A stretch of DNA of 64,000 bases from Phoronis australis (GCA_002633005.1 NMRA01000299.1:186001-250000), one strand, 5' to 3'; positions 11,931 to 24,518 are shown, counted from the stretch's first letter. The notes: generated by a model from the letters alone, not told the origin. Program-made: numbers and translations.

Positions 11931-12095
11931 CTCAGGTTCAGAGTCTGACAGCAGACAGGGAACCAGGTTAGCATTCTGTCCTTTCAGCGGGAAGGTAAGA
12001 TCAAACGCTTCCGTCAGTCGAAGTAGCCACTGATGCTGATCAGATGGATATTTTTTCCAAACAGCACCAATGTCTGCATGGAAGAATCGGCCATC
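11931..12095 (-). CDS. Exon 27: COR winged-helix region
   Basis: Codons 1312-1366, phase 0 at both ends. Reads DGRFFHADIGAVWKKYPSD, QWLLRLTEAFDLTFPL and LVPCLLSDSEPE. The order G.(F/L)(F/H)....IW..YP, LL.L.E.F.L and LVP.LL....P is standard COR-A/B linker. A solo Penelope-like repeat ends about 110 bp beyond the donor. Confidence 0.95.
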
Positions 12096-12634
12096 CTGAA
12101 ATACATTTTGCAATCAGAATTGTAATGGCTGCCTTAAAGCACACAGAAAGACATAAAGAGTACATCTACAATGAAGAGCACGGTTTGCAGTGGACTACTT
12201 GTAATAATGTTGAGAGAGCTGGTCAGATTGCCAAGTAAAAAACGGCAAAGTCAGCTGGGAATAGTAGCAAGAATGCTGAAAACAACACCAACTAAATGTC
12301 ACAATGTCTTACTCATCTAAGTTCAACATCACATTCAATCAAACATTTTGCATTTTGCATGAGTGACTATTCTAGAGGAGCTAGGAGGAGGGTGTTTCAA
12401 ATGCAGGTATTAATCTAGTCTGGCGTTTGCCTGCCAGCTAGCCTTTTGTCAGGTTGTTCCAAGACCCCACAACCGCTGACCCCCTCGACCCACGGCCCCT
12501 CGACCCACAACCCCCTCCACCCACAACCTAAAACCCCCTCAACCCACCACTTACAATACCCAATAGCTAAAACTAGGTTTGGTATCCTCTTAAATGAAGT
12601 GAAGGTATCCTACTTATCAATCTTCATTGTTTAC

Positions 12635-12781
12635 CGTTATTGGACTCTCAAACACATTAACAACGCAGGCCATCACATCAACTATCCATTGTGGGTTGAC
12701 AACAACTTTAGATTTGAGGAACTGATTGGAAAATCGTTGAATTGTTCCAAGGTCATTCAGGAAGGTCACCGCATTTTTGAA
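12635..12781 (-). CDS. Exon 26: COR-A core
   Basis: Codons 1263-1311, phase 0 at both ends. Reads AVTFLNDLGTIQRFSNQF and VVVNPQWIVDVMACVVNV. FLxDLGxIxxF followed by VxxxPQWxxDVM is one of the most conserved stretches in COR domains. Acceptor tttgttgcag, donor gtaaac. Confidence 0.95.
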
Positions 12782-12896
12782 CTGCAACAAATTAAACACA
12801 TTAAATGAAACGGTGAAAACAGCAAATCAGTTGTGTAGGATTAGTTAACAAAAATAATAAGCAGTAATTACAGTAATTTAAACCCTTTACATGTTC

Positions 12897-13441
12897 ACCG
12901 TATTCGCCTAAGTAAGCACCAATACCTCTATAAGCGCCCCCCAATGCGTTTTCAGACTTCGCTAAAATAACCGCCCTTCAGTACTAAAATTCTACAGAAA
13001 CATCTTCAATTTATCAATAATATCCGACAGTCATGAAAAACTCATTGTGCTCAGAATTTCTAGACCACGAGCCTTATCGCTACGGCAGTATTTGGCTGTG
13101 ACTGTACACTTCAAACTTACACAGTGCTTCAAAAAGAACGCAAAAGTCGAAATCAAACTTTTATTCAAGAAATCAATTGACTATCCTGAGACAGCGACGC
13201 ATCAGTCAGCAAGTTTTTTCCAAAAAAGGATCGTACTTTTAACGATGACGTTTGATAGCAATGCAAAACAACTATGTGAAAAGCTTACAGATACGTCACA
13301 GCATGTAAAGTTCATGAATCCTAGCTTCCGATTTCACCCGTTTCGAAGACCGGGTTTCAACTGCCTTAGGCTACAATAAGCGCCCCTCTTCCGAAACCAA
13401 TTTTTCTAAGCACCCTGGGCGCTTATTAGGGCGAATATGGT
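12897..13441. mobile_element. MITE with about 24-bp terminal inverted repeats
   Basis: The left end ACCGTATTCGCCTAAGTAAG and the right end, read in complement (ACCATATTCGCCCTAATAAG), are inverted repeats, with a second inverted AAGCGCCCC block just inside each. About 545 bp, no coding capacity. Lies in the intron between exons 25 and 26. Confidence 0.75.
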
Positions 13442-14037
13442 ATTATAGAAAACATAACGTGCATTATATGAGTTAAGGCCAGAAAACGCTAGAAAGCACC
13501 TCTTGGCGTAATATTAACCTGAGGAATAAAAAATAAAAATACCAATGATAATTTCTCAACAAAGTAAAAAAGGAGGCCTACCTTCCATTTCAGTCAAAGT
13601 TTAAAAATAATACAGCAATGAACATACAGTATCTTTCTCGCTAAATATTCAAAAGATTTAAATTGAAATATTCGAAAATCAGGGGAAACGGGGTATTAAG
13701 CCAAGCCCTGTATGCTTATAAACAAAATGTTTTCAAGTTAAGGATGCACGTTTGTTTGAAAGGTCAATTTGCTCACACATATGACTTCACCATTTTTGCA
13801 TACAAATACCATACATGCAAAAGACAAAACAACTGTTTCACTCCTTTAGTAAAAATGAGTACCTCAATATGGTAAAAGTGCCAATAAAACTAACTGTTCA
13901 TCACCCGAATGATTGTGTTATATGTTTTGGGAGCAAAAAACTCTCAAGACTGGGTGTTCACTGCCTCTTCAAGAGAACTTGGAAGAGGGTGCTAAATTTG
14001 GTTGCTAGCTAAGGTAAGACACAGGAACCTTACTTAC

Positions 14038-14125
14038 CTCGGTTTCATCGATAATTCCCACTTCACTTGCCAAATTTTTCATGTCAGTGATGTCAATCAA
14101 GTTCAGTTTCTTCTGTTCACGCTCC
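14038..14125 (-). CDS. Exon 25: COR-A helices
   Basis: Codons 1233-1262. Reads LNLIDITDMKNLASEVGI and ends DETE. Helical, with the usual (I/L)....(M/L)..(L/A)...GI pattern of COR-A. Phase 2 in (completing GA|G, Glu), phase 0 out. The introns on both sides carry repeats. Confidence 0.85.
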
Positions 14126-15639
14126 CTGTCATTTAAAGTTTAAAGCTGATTATGAACCTGTCTTTGGTTAAAACATAACATTTGATTTAGACAACTAACG
14201 GTTTTAAAACTGAAAATACTATGTTAAGATACTTTTTGGAACCAAATAATTGCACATTCAGTTGATGTCTGATGTGACTGTGTGTTTATCATTATCATTT
14301 ACCCTTTTTAGCCACCCGCAATAATTTTTTCTGGTAGTGGCCCACTTCAGCCGGAACAATATTCTTTCCAAATGTGTCTGAAAAATCTACAAAGTAATTG
14401 ACTGACGGCCCAGGGAATGTGAGTTGGCGTAAGGCTGTACGAAAAGAAAAGTATGTTTGCTAACCACAATTTTTTGACTTGACTACCCATTTTTTTGCAA
14501 TAGCTGGCTATGGTCATGGAACATCAGGCCTAGGGAAAATCGACCAGTGGAAACATCGGAACAGGACAATATCGGTTCTGGGGAACATCAGGTCATCACC
14601 ACTGTGTCCATCTCTGGCGCCGTGCTCTCTTTGATCCAACTTAAACATCCATTACAGACCTTCGTTGCGCCCGTTTCAGCACCTCCTTGGTCCTATGTAT
14701 TGCACCGGCCCCCTATTTGGATTCAAGGTGTCCTATTTTTTCTTGCGGGCCGTTTTTTCGTGTATGCGGAGGGAGGGTGGCCTGTTTTGTAGTGGCCTTG
14801 GTGCGAGGTCAAGTTGGTCGACTCAACGGCCTGGGTGACATCACTCCGTTGGCTTAATTTCACTCCCTCCAGCTTCTGTCGCGTATAACGGGCCTGTCGC
14901 CGCCAAACTTAATGATGCCTCATTAAAATTTGTTTACTCTTCCTTGAGTCACCTACTGGCCACTTTCCATGTTCTTCAATCAACTGTGAGGTTGCGTACA
15001 AGTTTTTACTATTCTAAAAGCGGAAAACACAACTTCAGAAGAAACTCTCAAGAGATATCGCAAAATTTAGGAAATGGCGCGTACGCGCGTTTCACGAGTA
15101 TACACTGTTTTCAAAACGACAACAGATTTTCCTTTGTTAGCATTTATAGCTTTTTTTACTTCTATGAATGGCTGTAATGGGCAAAGTAAATGTCGATTCA
15201 TTCCCAGATTCTGATTGCACCACTGCATTTTGTTAGCTCTAAGTTTCACGATGAGGTGATTAGCTGAGCACCCGGTTTGTGTGAAATTACGGTGTTTAAC
15301 GGAGCTCTACACACGGTTAACTAGCTGCAGTGTGGGTTGACGATAGTCTTCATACAGCTAGCTGGCTTTCTACCTCAGTATGTACATTTAAGAGAATCCC
15401 GCAGCTGCTTGAAGCTTTCATCACGGTCTCTTCAAGTAGTATTCCTGTCTCTTGCGATGAACAATCAGTTCACTCTTAGCTGCTATGGCTAGTAACGTAG
15501 AGCTGCCGTGAGAACTTAACAGGGACCTCAGGGGTCTCACGCTCCCCTGGTTTATTTACAAGAGATAATGATACCTGCAGCAAGTAGAACTACTTTCGTT
15601 ATCAAATTGGTGTAGACTTGCAGTAGAACTGTTTTTTTT
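14126..15639. other. Intron sequence without recognised features
   Basis: Part of the intron between exons 24 and 25. I find no exon-like, RNA-like or clear repeat sequence; the open frames here lack splice borders or homology. Confidence 0.45.
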
Positions 15640-15830
15640 TCTGTTGAGCCCAGACCGTTCGGAATTGCACCTTATACCAACTCCGGACGGTCTCTCACAA
15701 TTTAGCATTATGGCTGCTCAGAATAAGCTTGAGCGAGCAGCGGTCAAAATTCCTGGCTAGTGCATACCTTTAAAAATGCATGTTTTCCTTGTAAGCGAAA
15801 TATTCACGGCATTTTGTACAAGCTGTTAGA
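15640..15830. repeat. Dispersed repeat with internal palindrome
   Basis: Contains the palindromic pair GACCGTTCGGA / TCCGGACGGTC and a tail (TGTAAGCGAAATATTCACGGC) that recurs at 44,400-44,455 with a similar preceding region (GCTCAGAA...GAGCGGT). Family unknown. Confidence 0.5.
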
Positions 15831-16076
15831 AAAATGACTATGCATTGTTTTGATATAAGGTGACTTTTAGAAGGCAACTTAGCTTCAGCCAGAGAAGTTT
15901 CAACTGCCATTCACTGTGGCGTTTTCTCGTTGATCCCACCTTGATTGATTCTATAGCCCAACAAGTTTGGAAGATGACCCCCGTAGCCAATATCTTATAC
16001 GAATAATTAACTACAGGCTGGCATTTACGGTTGGAGGGCCAGCTCTATTTTGTTCGTTAATTGCTCTAATCTTCAA

Positions 16077-17432
16077 CAAGAGCAACGCGGAGCGTTGAAA
16101 TGCGCCCACAATTGCACCGCATATGGTATCCTTCTAGGGTTGTTTATTGGTACCATAAAGTGGCCAGTAGAGGGCATACTTTGCAAAATGGAAAGGCATG
16201 GTCCTTGTCTCCTCAATAGGCTAGGGGCAAAATGTGAGTAATCTTCATAATACAAGCACATCCTATACACCAGTTGCTNNNNNNNNNNNNNNNNNNNNNN
16301 NNNNNNNNNNNNNNNNNNNNNNNNNNNNNNNNNNNNNNNNNNNNNNNNNNNNNNNNNNNNNNNNNNNNNNNNNNNNNNNNNNNNNNNNNNNNNNNNNNNN
16401 NNNNNNNNNNNNNNNNNNNNNNNNNNNNNNNNNNNNNNNNNNNNNNNNNNNNNNNNNNNNNNNNNNNNNNNNNNNNNNNNNNNNNNNNNNNNNNNNNNNN
16501 NNNNNNNNNNNNNNNNNNNNNNNNNNNNNNNNNNNNNNNNNNNNNNNNNNNNNNNNNNNNNNNNNNNNNNNNNNNNNNNNNNNNNNNNNNNNNNNNNNNN
16601 NNNNNNNNNNNNNNNNNNNNNNNNNNNNNNNNNNNNNNNNNNNNNNNNNNNNNNNNNNNNNNNNNNNNNNNNNNNNNNNNNNNNNNNNNNNNNNNNNNNN
16701 NNNNNNNNNNNNNNNNNNNNNNNNNNNNNNNNNNNNNNNNNNNNNNNNNNNNNNNNNNNNNNNNNNNNNNNNNNNNNNNNNNNNNNNNNNNNNNNNNNNN
16801 NNNNNNNNNNNNNNNNNNNNNNNNNNNNNNNNNNNNNNNNNNNNNNNNNNNNNNNNNNNNNNNNNNNNNNNNNNNNNNNNNNNNNNNNNNNNNNNNNNNN
16901 NNNNNNNNNNNNNNNNNNNNNNNNNNNNNNNNNNNNNNNNNNNNNNNNNNNNNNNNNNNNNNNNNNNNNNNNNNNNNNNNNNNNNNNNNNNNNNNNNNNN
17001 NNNNNNNNNNNNNNNNNNNNNNNNNNNNNNNNNNNNNNNNNNNNNNNNNNNNNNNNNNNNNNNNNNNNNNNNNNNNNNNNNNNNNNNNNNNNNNNNNNNN
17101 NNNNNNNNNNNNNNNNNNNNNNNNNNNNNNNNNNNNNNNNNNNNNNNNNCTACTAGGTGCCTACATACCAAATTTCATGAAAATCCGTTCAGGACTTTTG
17201 AAGATACAAAGGTAAGCGTAAAAAACTAAAATTGCCACTAGGGGGCACACCGGTAGTCGGATCCGTCCGAAAGTTCGCACATGCCGTCCCATTCATGAAT
17301 GGAACATATGTGCCAAATTTCATGAACGTATGTCAAAGGGTTTTGGAGATAGAGCCGCGGACGCCGGACGGACGGACGGACGGACGGACGGACAGAGATG
17401 ACGGCATAATGCGTCCACATATAAATATGTGG
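16077..17432 (+). repeat. CTCF-motif array repeat containing an assembly gap
   Basis: Starts CAAGAGCAACGCGGAGC and ends with the hairpin ATGCGTCCACATAT / ATATGTGGGCGCAT. CCAGTAGAGGGCAT at 16,163 and CCACTAGGGGGCAC at 17,235. An N run (16,279-17,149) hides its centre, and the gap probably reflects collapsed tandem units. A (GGAC)n run lies near its 3' end (17,366-17,395). Confidence 0.85.
16279..17149. other. Assembly gap (871 N)
   Basis: A run of N. Any apparent open frame spanning it is meaningless. Confidence 1.
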
Positions 17433-17864
17433 GCGCATAATAAGATCATATCCTGCCTGAATGGACTGTGCTATTAAAAATAAAAGTTGTCATTACATAT
17501 CTGAACATAAACCAATGGCATTTCTGAATTTCTTGTCAAATGCTGGTCATGTTTAGTTTTTGTATAGCCAAAATCGTCCAACTACAACTGACGTTATGAC
17601 AATCTATTCTTTCCGAACATACAAATTCGCTCTAGGTTCGACTGTGTACACACAGTCTGTAATAAGCCTGGTAGATAATTGGCCTGCGTGTTGTCATACC
17701 ATACAAAACAGGTAACAAAGGAGCTAGATGTTGTCACATGCGCACAACCCTCTACGTGTGGTAAAGTCACTGAACGGGAGAACGCCATCATGAACAAGCT
17801 AGCAAGACGCTGATAAGCGCTCACCATGTGCATCTCAACAACTATAGAAGAGGCAGTCATTTTT

Positions 17865-18150
17865 TCAAATATTTCCACTAGGAGTGAGCAGCACAGTCAA
17901 GAAAATTGCATCTATAGTAAATTATACCAGTAGTCAGATTTGTCCGAAGATCAACGCCAGCCATGCTCTTCTTACTAGAATCAAAACTGGCAGAGCACAA
18001 TAATGAAAATTTTTTCACTAGGAGGCGTGCAGGTATTTAGATCTGTCCAAGCTCTAGTTCACTAAAATTGTGTGATGATAATCCTTTCTTCACTCGAACA
18101 TATTTGCCAAGATTCTTAAAGATCTGTCAGTGGGATATACTGCAACAGAC
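17865..18150 (+). repeat. Degenerate CTCF-array repeat fragment
   Basis: Contains CCACTAGGAGTGAG (17,875) and TCACTAGGAGGCGT (18,015), with flanking phrases (CCAGTAGTCAGAT, TTGTCCGAA) recognisable from other copies but heavily mutated. An older insertion. Confidence 0.6.
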
Positions 18151-18203
18151 ACCTCACACCTGGACAATATACAGTTTACAAAAACTTGTGTTTGTCAACT
18201 TAC

Positions 18204-18310
18204 TCAATGACTTTGTTGCGTAATTTCACCCAGACAGCAGGTATTTGTTCACCCATGTAGGGCTGCTGTAGAGCCGTTTGAATCACATGTTCTTGAAGCT
18301 CATCTATATT
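18204..18310 (-). CDS. Exon 24: Roc to COR junction
   Basis: Codons 1198-1232. Reads NIDELQEHVIQTALQQPYMG and IPAVWVKLRNKVIE. The I..L...I...A......G...P..W..L...(I/L) pattern marks the last Roc helix and the entry into COR, as in LRRK and MFHAS1. Ends in phase 2 at gtaagt. Confidence 0.9.
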
Positions 18311-19212
18311 CTGAGAAGGTAAGAAAACTAATGAAAGTCATGCGAGTATATAAGATGTCAAGCCATTATAAAATAAATTTAGGATAGCATATCTTGCCAA
18401 AGAAATGTAACTGCGCTCAGCTCATAAACTTCCAATACCTTAAATCCTATAATGTTCTATGCAAGCCACTGACAGATGGATCAACGACAACACTTGACAG
18501 TGCCACTCAACTAACAAATTAACTGTGACATTCTACAAAACAACATAAATATTTGCTGACCTGAAATTCTGCCAATCCACAAGTTATATCACTGAAAGTA
18601 TCTCAGACTATCTCTATGTTATTCAAAAGTCAAAGTCGTGACATCCCATCTCATTTGTTATCACTTGTCTGTGATAGTAACATTATTACAAAGACATGCC
18701 TCATCTGATAATTTTGAGATGCCTTAACGCACACCTACATTGTTTAGCAAACATTTTGTGGTTGAATCTGTCAGGAAATGGAACCTTTTGACAGAGAAAA
18801 TCGAGCAGACTGGGTGTTTTAGAACATTCAAAATACCCTTCATATCATATCACACTTTTCAAACTAGCCTCTTTACATCCTCATCTGTATAATTCAGTCA
18901 TTACTGATGTTTAATAATCTAAATTGCATTTGTATTATTTTATTAATATTTCGTATTTCTTGTATTAAGTTACTTGCTTGAAAAGTATTATGTGATAGAT
19001 AAGTTTTACACTTAACATATGACGTGTTTATCCTCTATCAAATAAAGTTGTCAAAAAGCACTAGAAGGTTAAAATCACGACTGACTGTGTTTTTTGTTGG
19101 ATAACTTCACAGTGCATACTTGCTTATATTTTATGCTTTTTGAGCATCAAGTGTACAGTTATGAAGTAAATTGCTAATAGGCACGACAGACAAATGAACA
19201 AGTTCAACTTAC

Positions 19213-19302
19213 TAGTCCAGTGAAGCAGCTGACATAGTGAAATCCAGCAATTTGAGGGAAACGCTTCTTCAGCTGTTTGACAGGCAAATCTGAACGAACA
19301 AC
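19213..19302 (-). CDS. Exon 23: Roc C-terminal strand and helix (G5 region)
   Basis: Codons 1168-1197, phase 0 at both ends. Reads LKKRFPQIAGFHYVSCFTGL. The VSC position corresponds to the G5 (SAK-like) strand of Ras folds, which is followed by G and then a helix as here. Acceptor ttcaccag, donor gtaagt. Confidence 0.88.
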
Positions 19303-21344
19303 CTGGTGAAGCAAAGATCATTCAATATCAACATTGTACAGTCTGGCATTTTCTCATGTAGATTACACTTAATTAAGCGGATTCTGTAGTTTACAAACAA
19401 TGTCAAACCAGTGACAATCTGCTCAGGTTCAACCTTCTATTTTTCTGGTCTTAAAGGGGAACGCAGTCGATCTTGATGTTTGCTTGGAGATACATTTTTC
19501 TGAGTTAATTATTGTTGCCTGGATGTGTATTTTCTCACCATCCAATAATCACAACTAACACGAAACGCCAAAATGTTTGCATCTTAGATCTGCATTCACT
19601 TCTATTACGAAAACATGAAAAACCACCACAAAATGTATTAAACACTCAGCGAGTACCACATTGTGTTTACTCAATGGAATTAGAACCAAGATGAGGCCTC
19701 AAATGTAACATTCTGTTCTTCCATGGATAGAATATAGCCTCCAGAGGAACCGTAATCAACAAGAATTAAAATGGATCTCCAAGATGACCAGGGATTTTTG
19801 CTTTTCCTATACGCAGCATTGAAAATGGTTGACTTCCCTTTAACTTAACCCCACTGTTGATGCACTATTTTTGTTTCGGACTGCGTAGGGTTGCGTATTG
19901 TAACATTAATTTCTAAATGTTTCTTTCTACGTTCCAGTACAATCCGGGCTTATTCTCATGAACTGCTACATGTATACTAATGCTTATAACGCTAACAGTG
20001 ACTTCATGGAGCATAGAGCCAATATCATTGTAAGTTTATACTGTCTATTTTTTACATATTACGTAGAGTTCACTATATTCAGTGTGTGTCATATTGTACA
20101 AGACTGTTCAAGACATGTTGTATTACCGCGTATCTTTACTGTAATATGAACGTATTTCTCGAGATTTATTATAATTCCATTATATTTGTTTCAGAGAAAC
20201 CGACCTTGTCAGATTGACAGTACAACGTTTTCTTAGATTGTGAATAAATGTAATATATCCGATCACCCGTGTGTTCGAAGCCCATGGCTCCTACACCCAC
20301 TTCCAGTTTTCAGTGCATAAAAGTTTAACCTTTCACTTTTCAAGACATATGGACACCTGCAGTGTTGGCAGCTCTATGCTTTTATCTGCAGTTGTTTTGC
20401 CAACAGAGAATTCATCATGAGATTGCAATCTGACCAGTCAAGTCAATAAACAACTGCATTAATTTCTCTGCATAGGAAACTATGGATATTCAAGTGTTGA
20501 CAACATCAGGGGCTTACAAACAGGTTTAACATAACAACTACTGTAAGCATGCAGCTATGCTGGTAACTAATCTAGTCACATGTCTGCATCTGACCACCAT
20601 TCTCCTCGATATAGGGCAAAACAACAATCGGGTTCGTATTGTACTGCTTGTCACTGAGAGTACCTTGTTCACTGATAGAGTTGTAAACGAGTCACACAAA
20701 TTTCATATCATTTTGAAACAAGAGAGGATTGGAACACAACAGTCATTCTGACGACTTGGATTTAAAGAGCTTTCACTTAGGACAAACGTTGCCAAGAGAA
20801 CAAAATACGCAAAGATAAAGAGACATTTTCAAATAACTAATTTCAAGTGTTCCATTGTCATCTGCCAAAAATGATAGTAATGGTGAGGACAGTTTAGTCA
20901 CAAAAGAAATTGTCCACAGCCAGAAGGCAGATCCGCCATGTAATCCGGCATTACACATGCAGTAGATGAGATTATGGCCCAGAGTGATGAATAATTGTTA
21001 ACTTTTAATCAACAAGGTATAAAATTATCATTTGCAGTAATATTGCCATTCAAGCTTCTTGAATGGCAGTCCACCTTGTAAGAAATTATGGCCCCTGTTC
21101 AACCACAATTTATGCCCCATGATTCAACCATGAACATCCGTCCTCAGTCAAGCATGCTGTTTTATGCAAGTGCAAAAATGAACACAGAAAATTTCTTTTT
21201 TCAAGTTTTGAATGCACTCAAATTCTTGAAATTACAGGGCTCTCGACGTCTATCTTTTCAGGTACGCTTGCTGACCAGTTCACCCACAACAATGACCCGA
21301 CATTTGCACAGTCAGGCACCTTTGACAATTAGAAAGTAACTCAC
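19303..21344. other. Intron 22, no recognised features
   Basis: AT-rich intron between exons 22 and 23. No repeat family from elsewhere in the window and no splice-bounded coding segment seen. Confidence 0.45.
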
Positions 21345-21491
21345 CTGGTCAGCATGTGTACCCACAACCAGAATGGGTGCCTTGGGAGCATGACTGTTTA
21401 TGGAGCTAAGCCAGAAGTCCAGACCAGCATGTTCAAAACCCAGTCGCATATTCCAGACAAGAAGGTAAACAGCTCGATCAGACAGAAAAAA
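21345..21491 (-). CDS. Exon 22: Roc GTPase, G4 motif
   Basis: Codons 1119-1167. Reads FFLSDRAVYLLVWNMRLG, then FWLSSINSHAPKAPILVVGT and HADQ. THxD replaces NKxD as the guanine-specificity motif, typical of Roco proteins (LRRK2 has THLD). DFWLSSI....PILVVGTH is highly characteristic. Phase 0 at both ends. Confidence 0.95.
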
Positions 21492-22379
21492 CTACAAAAT
21501 TTACAAACAGTCATGACAAGTACCATAATGTAGTTAATGTAAGACGGAAGCTTATCAGTACACTTACGTTTTTTAACCCAGAAGTTGTAAATTTAATTTA
21601 ATGGAAACGTTATGTTATCTCTGAAATATCCAACAAACTGCAAAAACAGTCTTGCAACCACAATTATCATCTTTTTGAACTAGACTTAGTTTTATCTTTA
21701 GCAACATTAATAACGAATGGCACACCCAAAATGCAGTTAAAACGCAAGTTAAAATGCTACAAAATTTTATTCAAGTTAAAACCACAATTGATCATATCTT
21801 GACAAAAGCATCGAGGAAGGATGTGACTGTTCATATGATAGACCTGAAACATTTTAATGTAGCTCTACAACTCATGGTTTCTATTGCACGCGAAATGTTA
21901 CATACTATATAATTCCAAATTTAAAAAGAATGCCATAACTTCAAATTATTTGAAAATAAATTTTACTGCTGAGAAATATATTTTAAAGTTGAAAAATCCA
22001 AAATCCAAATGAAATAAAAAATTCTGGACACCGTGGGAATCAATCTTTGCTGACTAAGTTATCAATTTCCTGATACATGTACATACTGCACACTTAAATT
22101 AATCTGAGTTGGTCCTGCACTGAGTGAGTGACGGTGTGTATAATATGTAGAACTTAATCAACACTATGGTTAATAATTTTGTAATGTTACATTTGAATGT
22201 CATTAACGCAACATTGTTGTTAACTAACTACCTGTAATATTATGTTTGAAGAATAAATGGTAAATAAATAATCTTATGGCATTTTTCTATAAACAAATTA
22301 AGGCTTACTTTTACATATCTTTAAGACCTTAACTAAATCTGATGATTATCACAAGAAAATATAACTCTGTAGAAAATAC

Positions 22380-22551
22380 CTGATGAGTATTATAGTACAC
22401 AGTTTGTCCTGCAAAATCCCATACACTATAGGTAAGCTGTCCCTCTTCACCGTATGAGTCCAATCGAACAGACCATGTAGCAATGTCAATGCCATCTGTT
22501 ACCCGAGGGACATCGTAATTTGTTCTTCGTCCAGTCAACTGGTCCACCAAG
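22380..22551 (-). CDS. Exon 21: Roc GTPase, switch I to switch II (G3)
   Basis: Codons 1061-1118. Reads LVDQLTGRR, then VTDGIDIATWSVRLDS (switch I region with the conserved T) and VWDFAGQTVYYNTHQ, the G3 motif DxxGQ with the glutamine retained, as in hydrolysis-competent small GTPases. Phase 2 in, phase 0 out. A 509-bp duplication lies in the intron just upstream, at 22,577-23,595. Confidence 0.95.
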
Positions 22552-22576
22552 CTAAAATGTGAAGAGCAGCAGAGTA

Positions 22577-23595
22577 TTTTTCACGATGCCATAATGCAAT
22601 GCCTCACTAAAATCTTAGCACTAAAATTTTTACAAATTTTTTAAAATCAAATTTAATGATGCTCCTTTAAACCATATAGCAGATGCAGGCAGGTACCAAA
22701 ACTCCCAAAAACACTAAAGGTGCAACCACAGTACACAAAACATGCCGAAGTCATCCAAAAATGGCCAGATGCTGTTTTCTCCTAACCTTCCTGAAATTTT
22801 AGGGTTTTGGCTTCTTCACAAAAACTTATTTCGGTACGTAACTTTTTCTCTTACAATGTCCATGTTTTCTATGAAAGAAGCAGGGGGGGGGTCATCAACT
22901 TCGGTTTTGAGCTTTTTAAACTCAAACACCTTCACATAAAAATGCACGTCAAGTTGATGTCAAAACCGTGCCAATTTCGAGATCATGATTATTCGTTGCA
23001 TTTCACTGGATGGTAATTATATGTAGTTGGGACTGTGAAATAAGTTTAGTTGATGGGAACAATCTAAGACAAAAATAAATAAAATNTTTTTCACGATGCC
23101 GTAATGCAATGCCTCACTAAAATCTTAGCACTAAAATTTTTACAATTTTTTTAAAATCAAATTTAATGATGCTCCTTTAAACCATATAGCAGATGGAGGC
23201 AAGCACCAAAACCCCCAAAAACACTAAAAGTGCAACTACGGTACACAAAACATTCCAAAGTCATCCAAAAATGGCCAAATGCTGTTTTCTCCTAACCTTC
23301 CTGAAATTTTAGGGTTTTGGCTTCTACACAAAAACTTATTTCGGTACGTAACTTTTTCTCTTACAATGTCCATGTTTTCTATGAAAGAAGCAGAGGGGGG
23401 GTCATCAACTTCGGTTTTGAGCTTTTTAAACTCAAACACCTTCACATAAAAATGCACGTCAAGTTGATGTCAAAACCGTGCCAATTTCGAGATCATGATT
23501 ATTCGTTGCATTTCACTGGATGGTAATTATATGTAGTTGGGACTGTGAAATAAGTTTAGTTGATGGGAACAATCTAAGACAAAAATAAATAAAAT
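22577..23595. repeat. 509-bp direct duplication separated by one N
   Basis: 22,577-23,085 and 23,087-23,595 are nearly identical and the single N at 23,086 is exactly between them. Both begin TTTTTCACGATGCC and end AAAATAAATAAAAT. This is what an unmerged contig overlap looks like. It lies in the intron between exons 20 and 21, so it does not affect the protein. Confidence 0.95.
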
Positions 23596-23946
23596 GTAAT
23601 TCAAAAAGTTGCCTTTTGAATTAAGTCACACCAAAAGCCTACAGTAGGGTTTACCTATTGTTTAGTATGATGTCAGTGTAAAATTAGATATTGCGCAGGA
23701 ATAACAAAACTCAAACCCAAATCAAAATTTTTTAATTAAATGATCTGTTACTTAAAATAAAAATGTTTTTAATATTAGTTAATCCAAGTTGTAAAACAAC
23801 AGCCTGATTTATACCTTTTTGGCAATGTGTGTCGAACCCCCTTAAGGTTTATTGCTCTTTTCTATCTCTGACCATGACATTATAGCTGCCATGTGCTCAA
23901 CTACATGAAATAGCCCGAGGCAGATATCACGGCACGTGCATCATAC

Positions 23947-24112
23947 CTAGTCTTGCCAGCACCACCCAGTCCAACCATCATCAGTTTGGTCTCCTTGCAC
24001 ATCAGCGAGCCAGTCAGTAGACGTCGCAAGTATCCCATGATCGTTGGAAGGCCTCGGTTGACGATCTCTCGTGGAGGTGTCTTTAAGGATGGACAGTTCC
24101 TTAAGGTCATAG
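23947..24112 (-). CDS. Exon 20: Roc GTPase, P-loop (G1)
   Basis: Codons 1006-1060. Reads MTLRNCPSLKTPPREIVNRG, a helix (IMGYLRRLLTG), then KLMMVGLGGAGKT, a perfect GxxxxGKT Walker A/G1 motif of Ras-like Roc domains. The splice inside AG|C makes the codon after T a Ser, giving GKTSLVDQL as in other Rocs. Nucleotide binding is predicted. Acceptor ccctgtag, donor gtatga. Confidence 0.95.
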
Positions 24113-24518
24113 CTACAGGGTAACAAAACAGTGTCTGGTAATGTAATGAGTAAACTAAACACAAAAAGGAGAATCAAGTACAACTGGGACAAAAACTGGA
24201 CGAAAAAGGTTTAAAAACAATAGAGATACGGCCTACATGTGGATTATTCTAAAACTCCCCCCACAACCCTCGACACCCTCATTCCACCACTTACAATATC
24301 CAAAGCTGGGCTTGGCTCAGTCAGGTTATTGACTCACCTTTGGCTTTGCTGGGTTTGGCTGGTATTAGTAATACATGTATTACCTGTCACGGACAGGATC
24401 ACTGGGGATACACTGGTACATTAATCTCCTCCCCAAACCATTCCCGTGACAATAGAAGGCGCAGAATTTCAGGGCTGACGCTGCCTGTACGCATTTGATT
24501 GGACAATACTAGGTTTGA

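Larger units (their letters stand above)
15949..17784 (+). repeat. Dispersed repeat Y, interrupted by a CTCF-array repeat
   Basis: Left piece 15,949-16,076 and right piece about 17,433-17,784 match the uninterrupted copy at 39,690-40,187 (start ATTCTATAGCC, end GTCACTGAACGGGAGAACG). The intervening 1.36 kb is the CTCF-array element. A third, inverted copy is at 27,717-28,090. No coding capacity. Confidence 0.75.

Noticed and set aside
12446-12808. Plus-strand protein of 120 codons with Pro-rich start
   Set aside because: It is the antisense shadow of COR exon 26 plus a C-rich low-complexity tract that recurs near 24.25 kb.
16234-17229. Long open frames of 300+ codons on both strands
   Set aside because: They run through the N gap and are artefacts.
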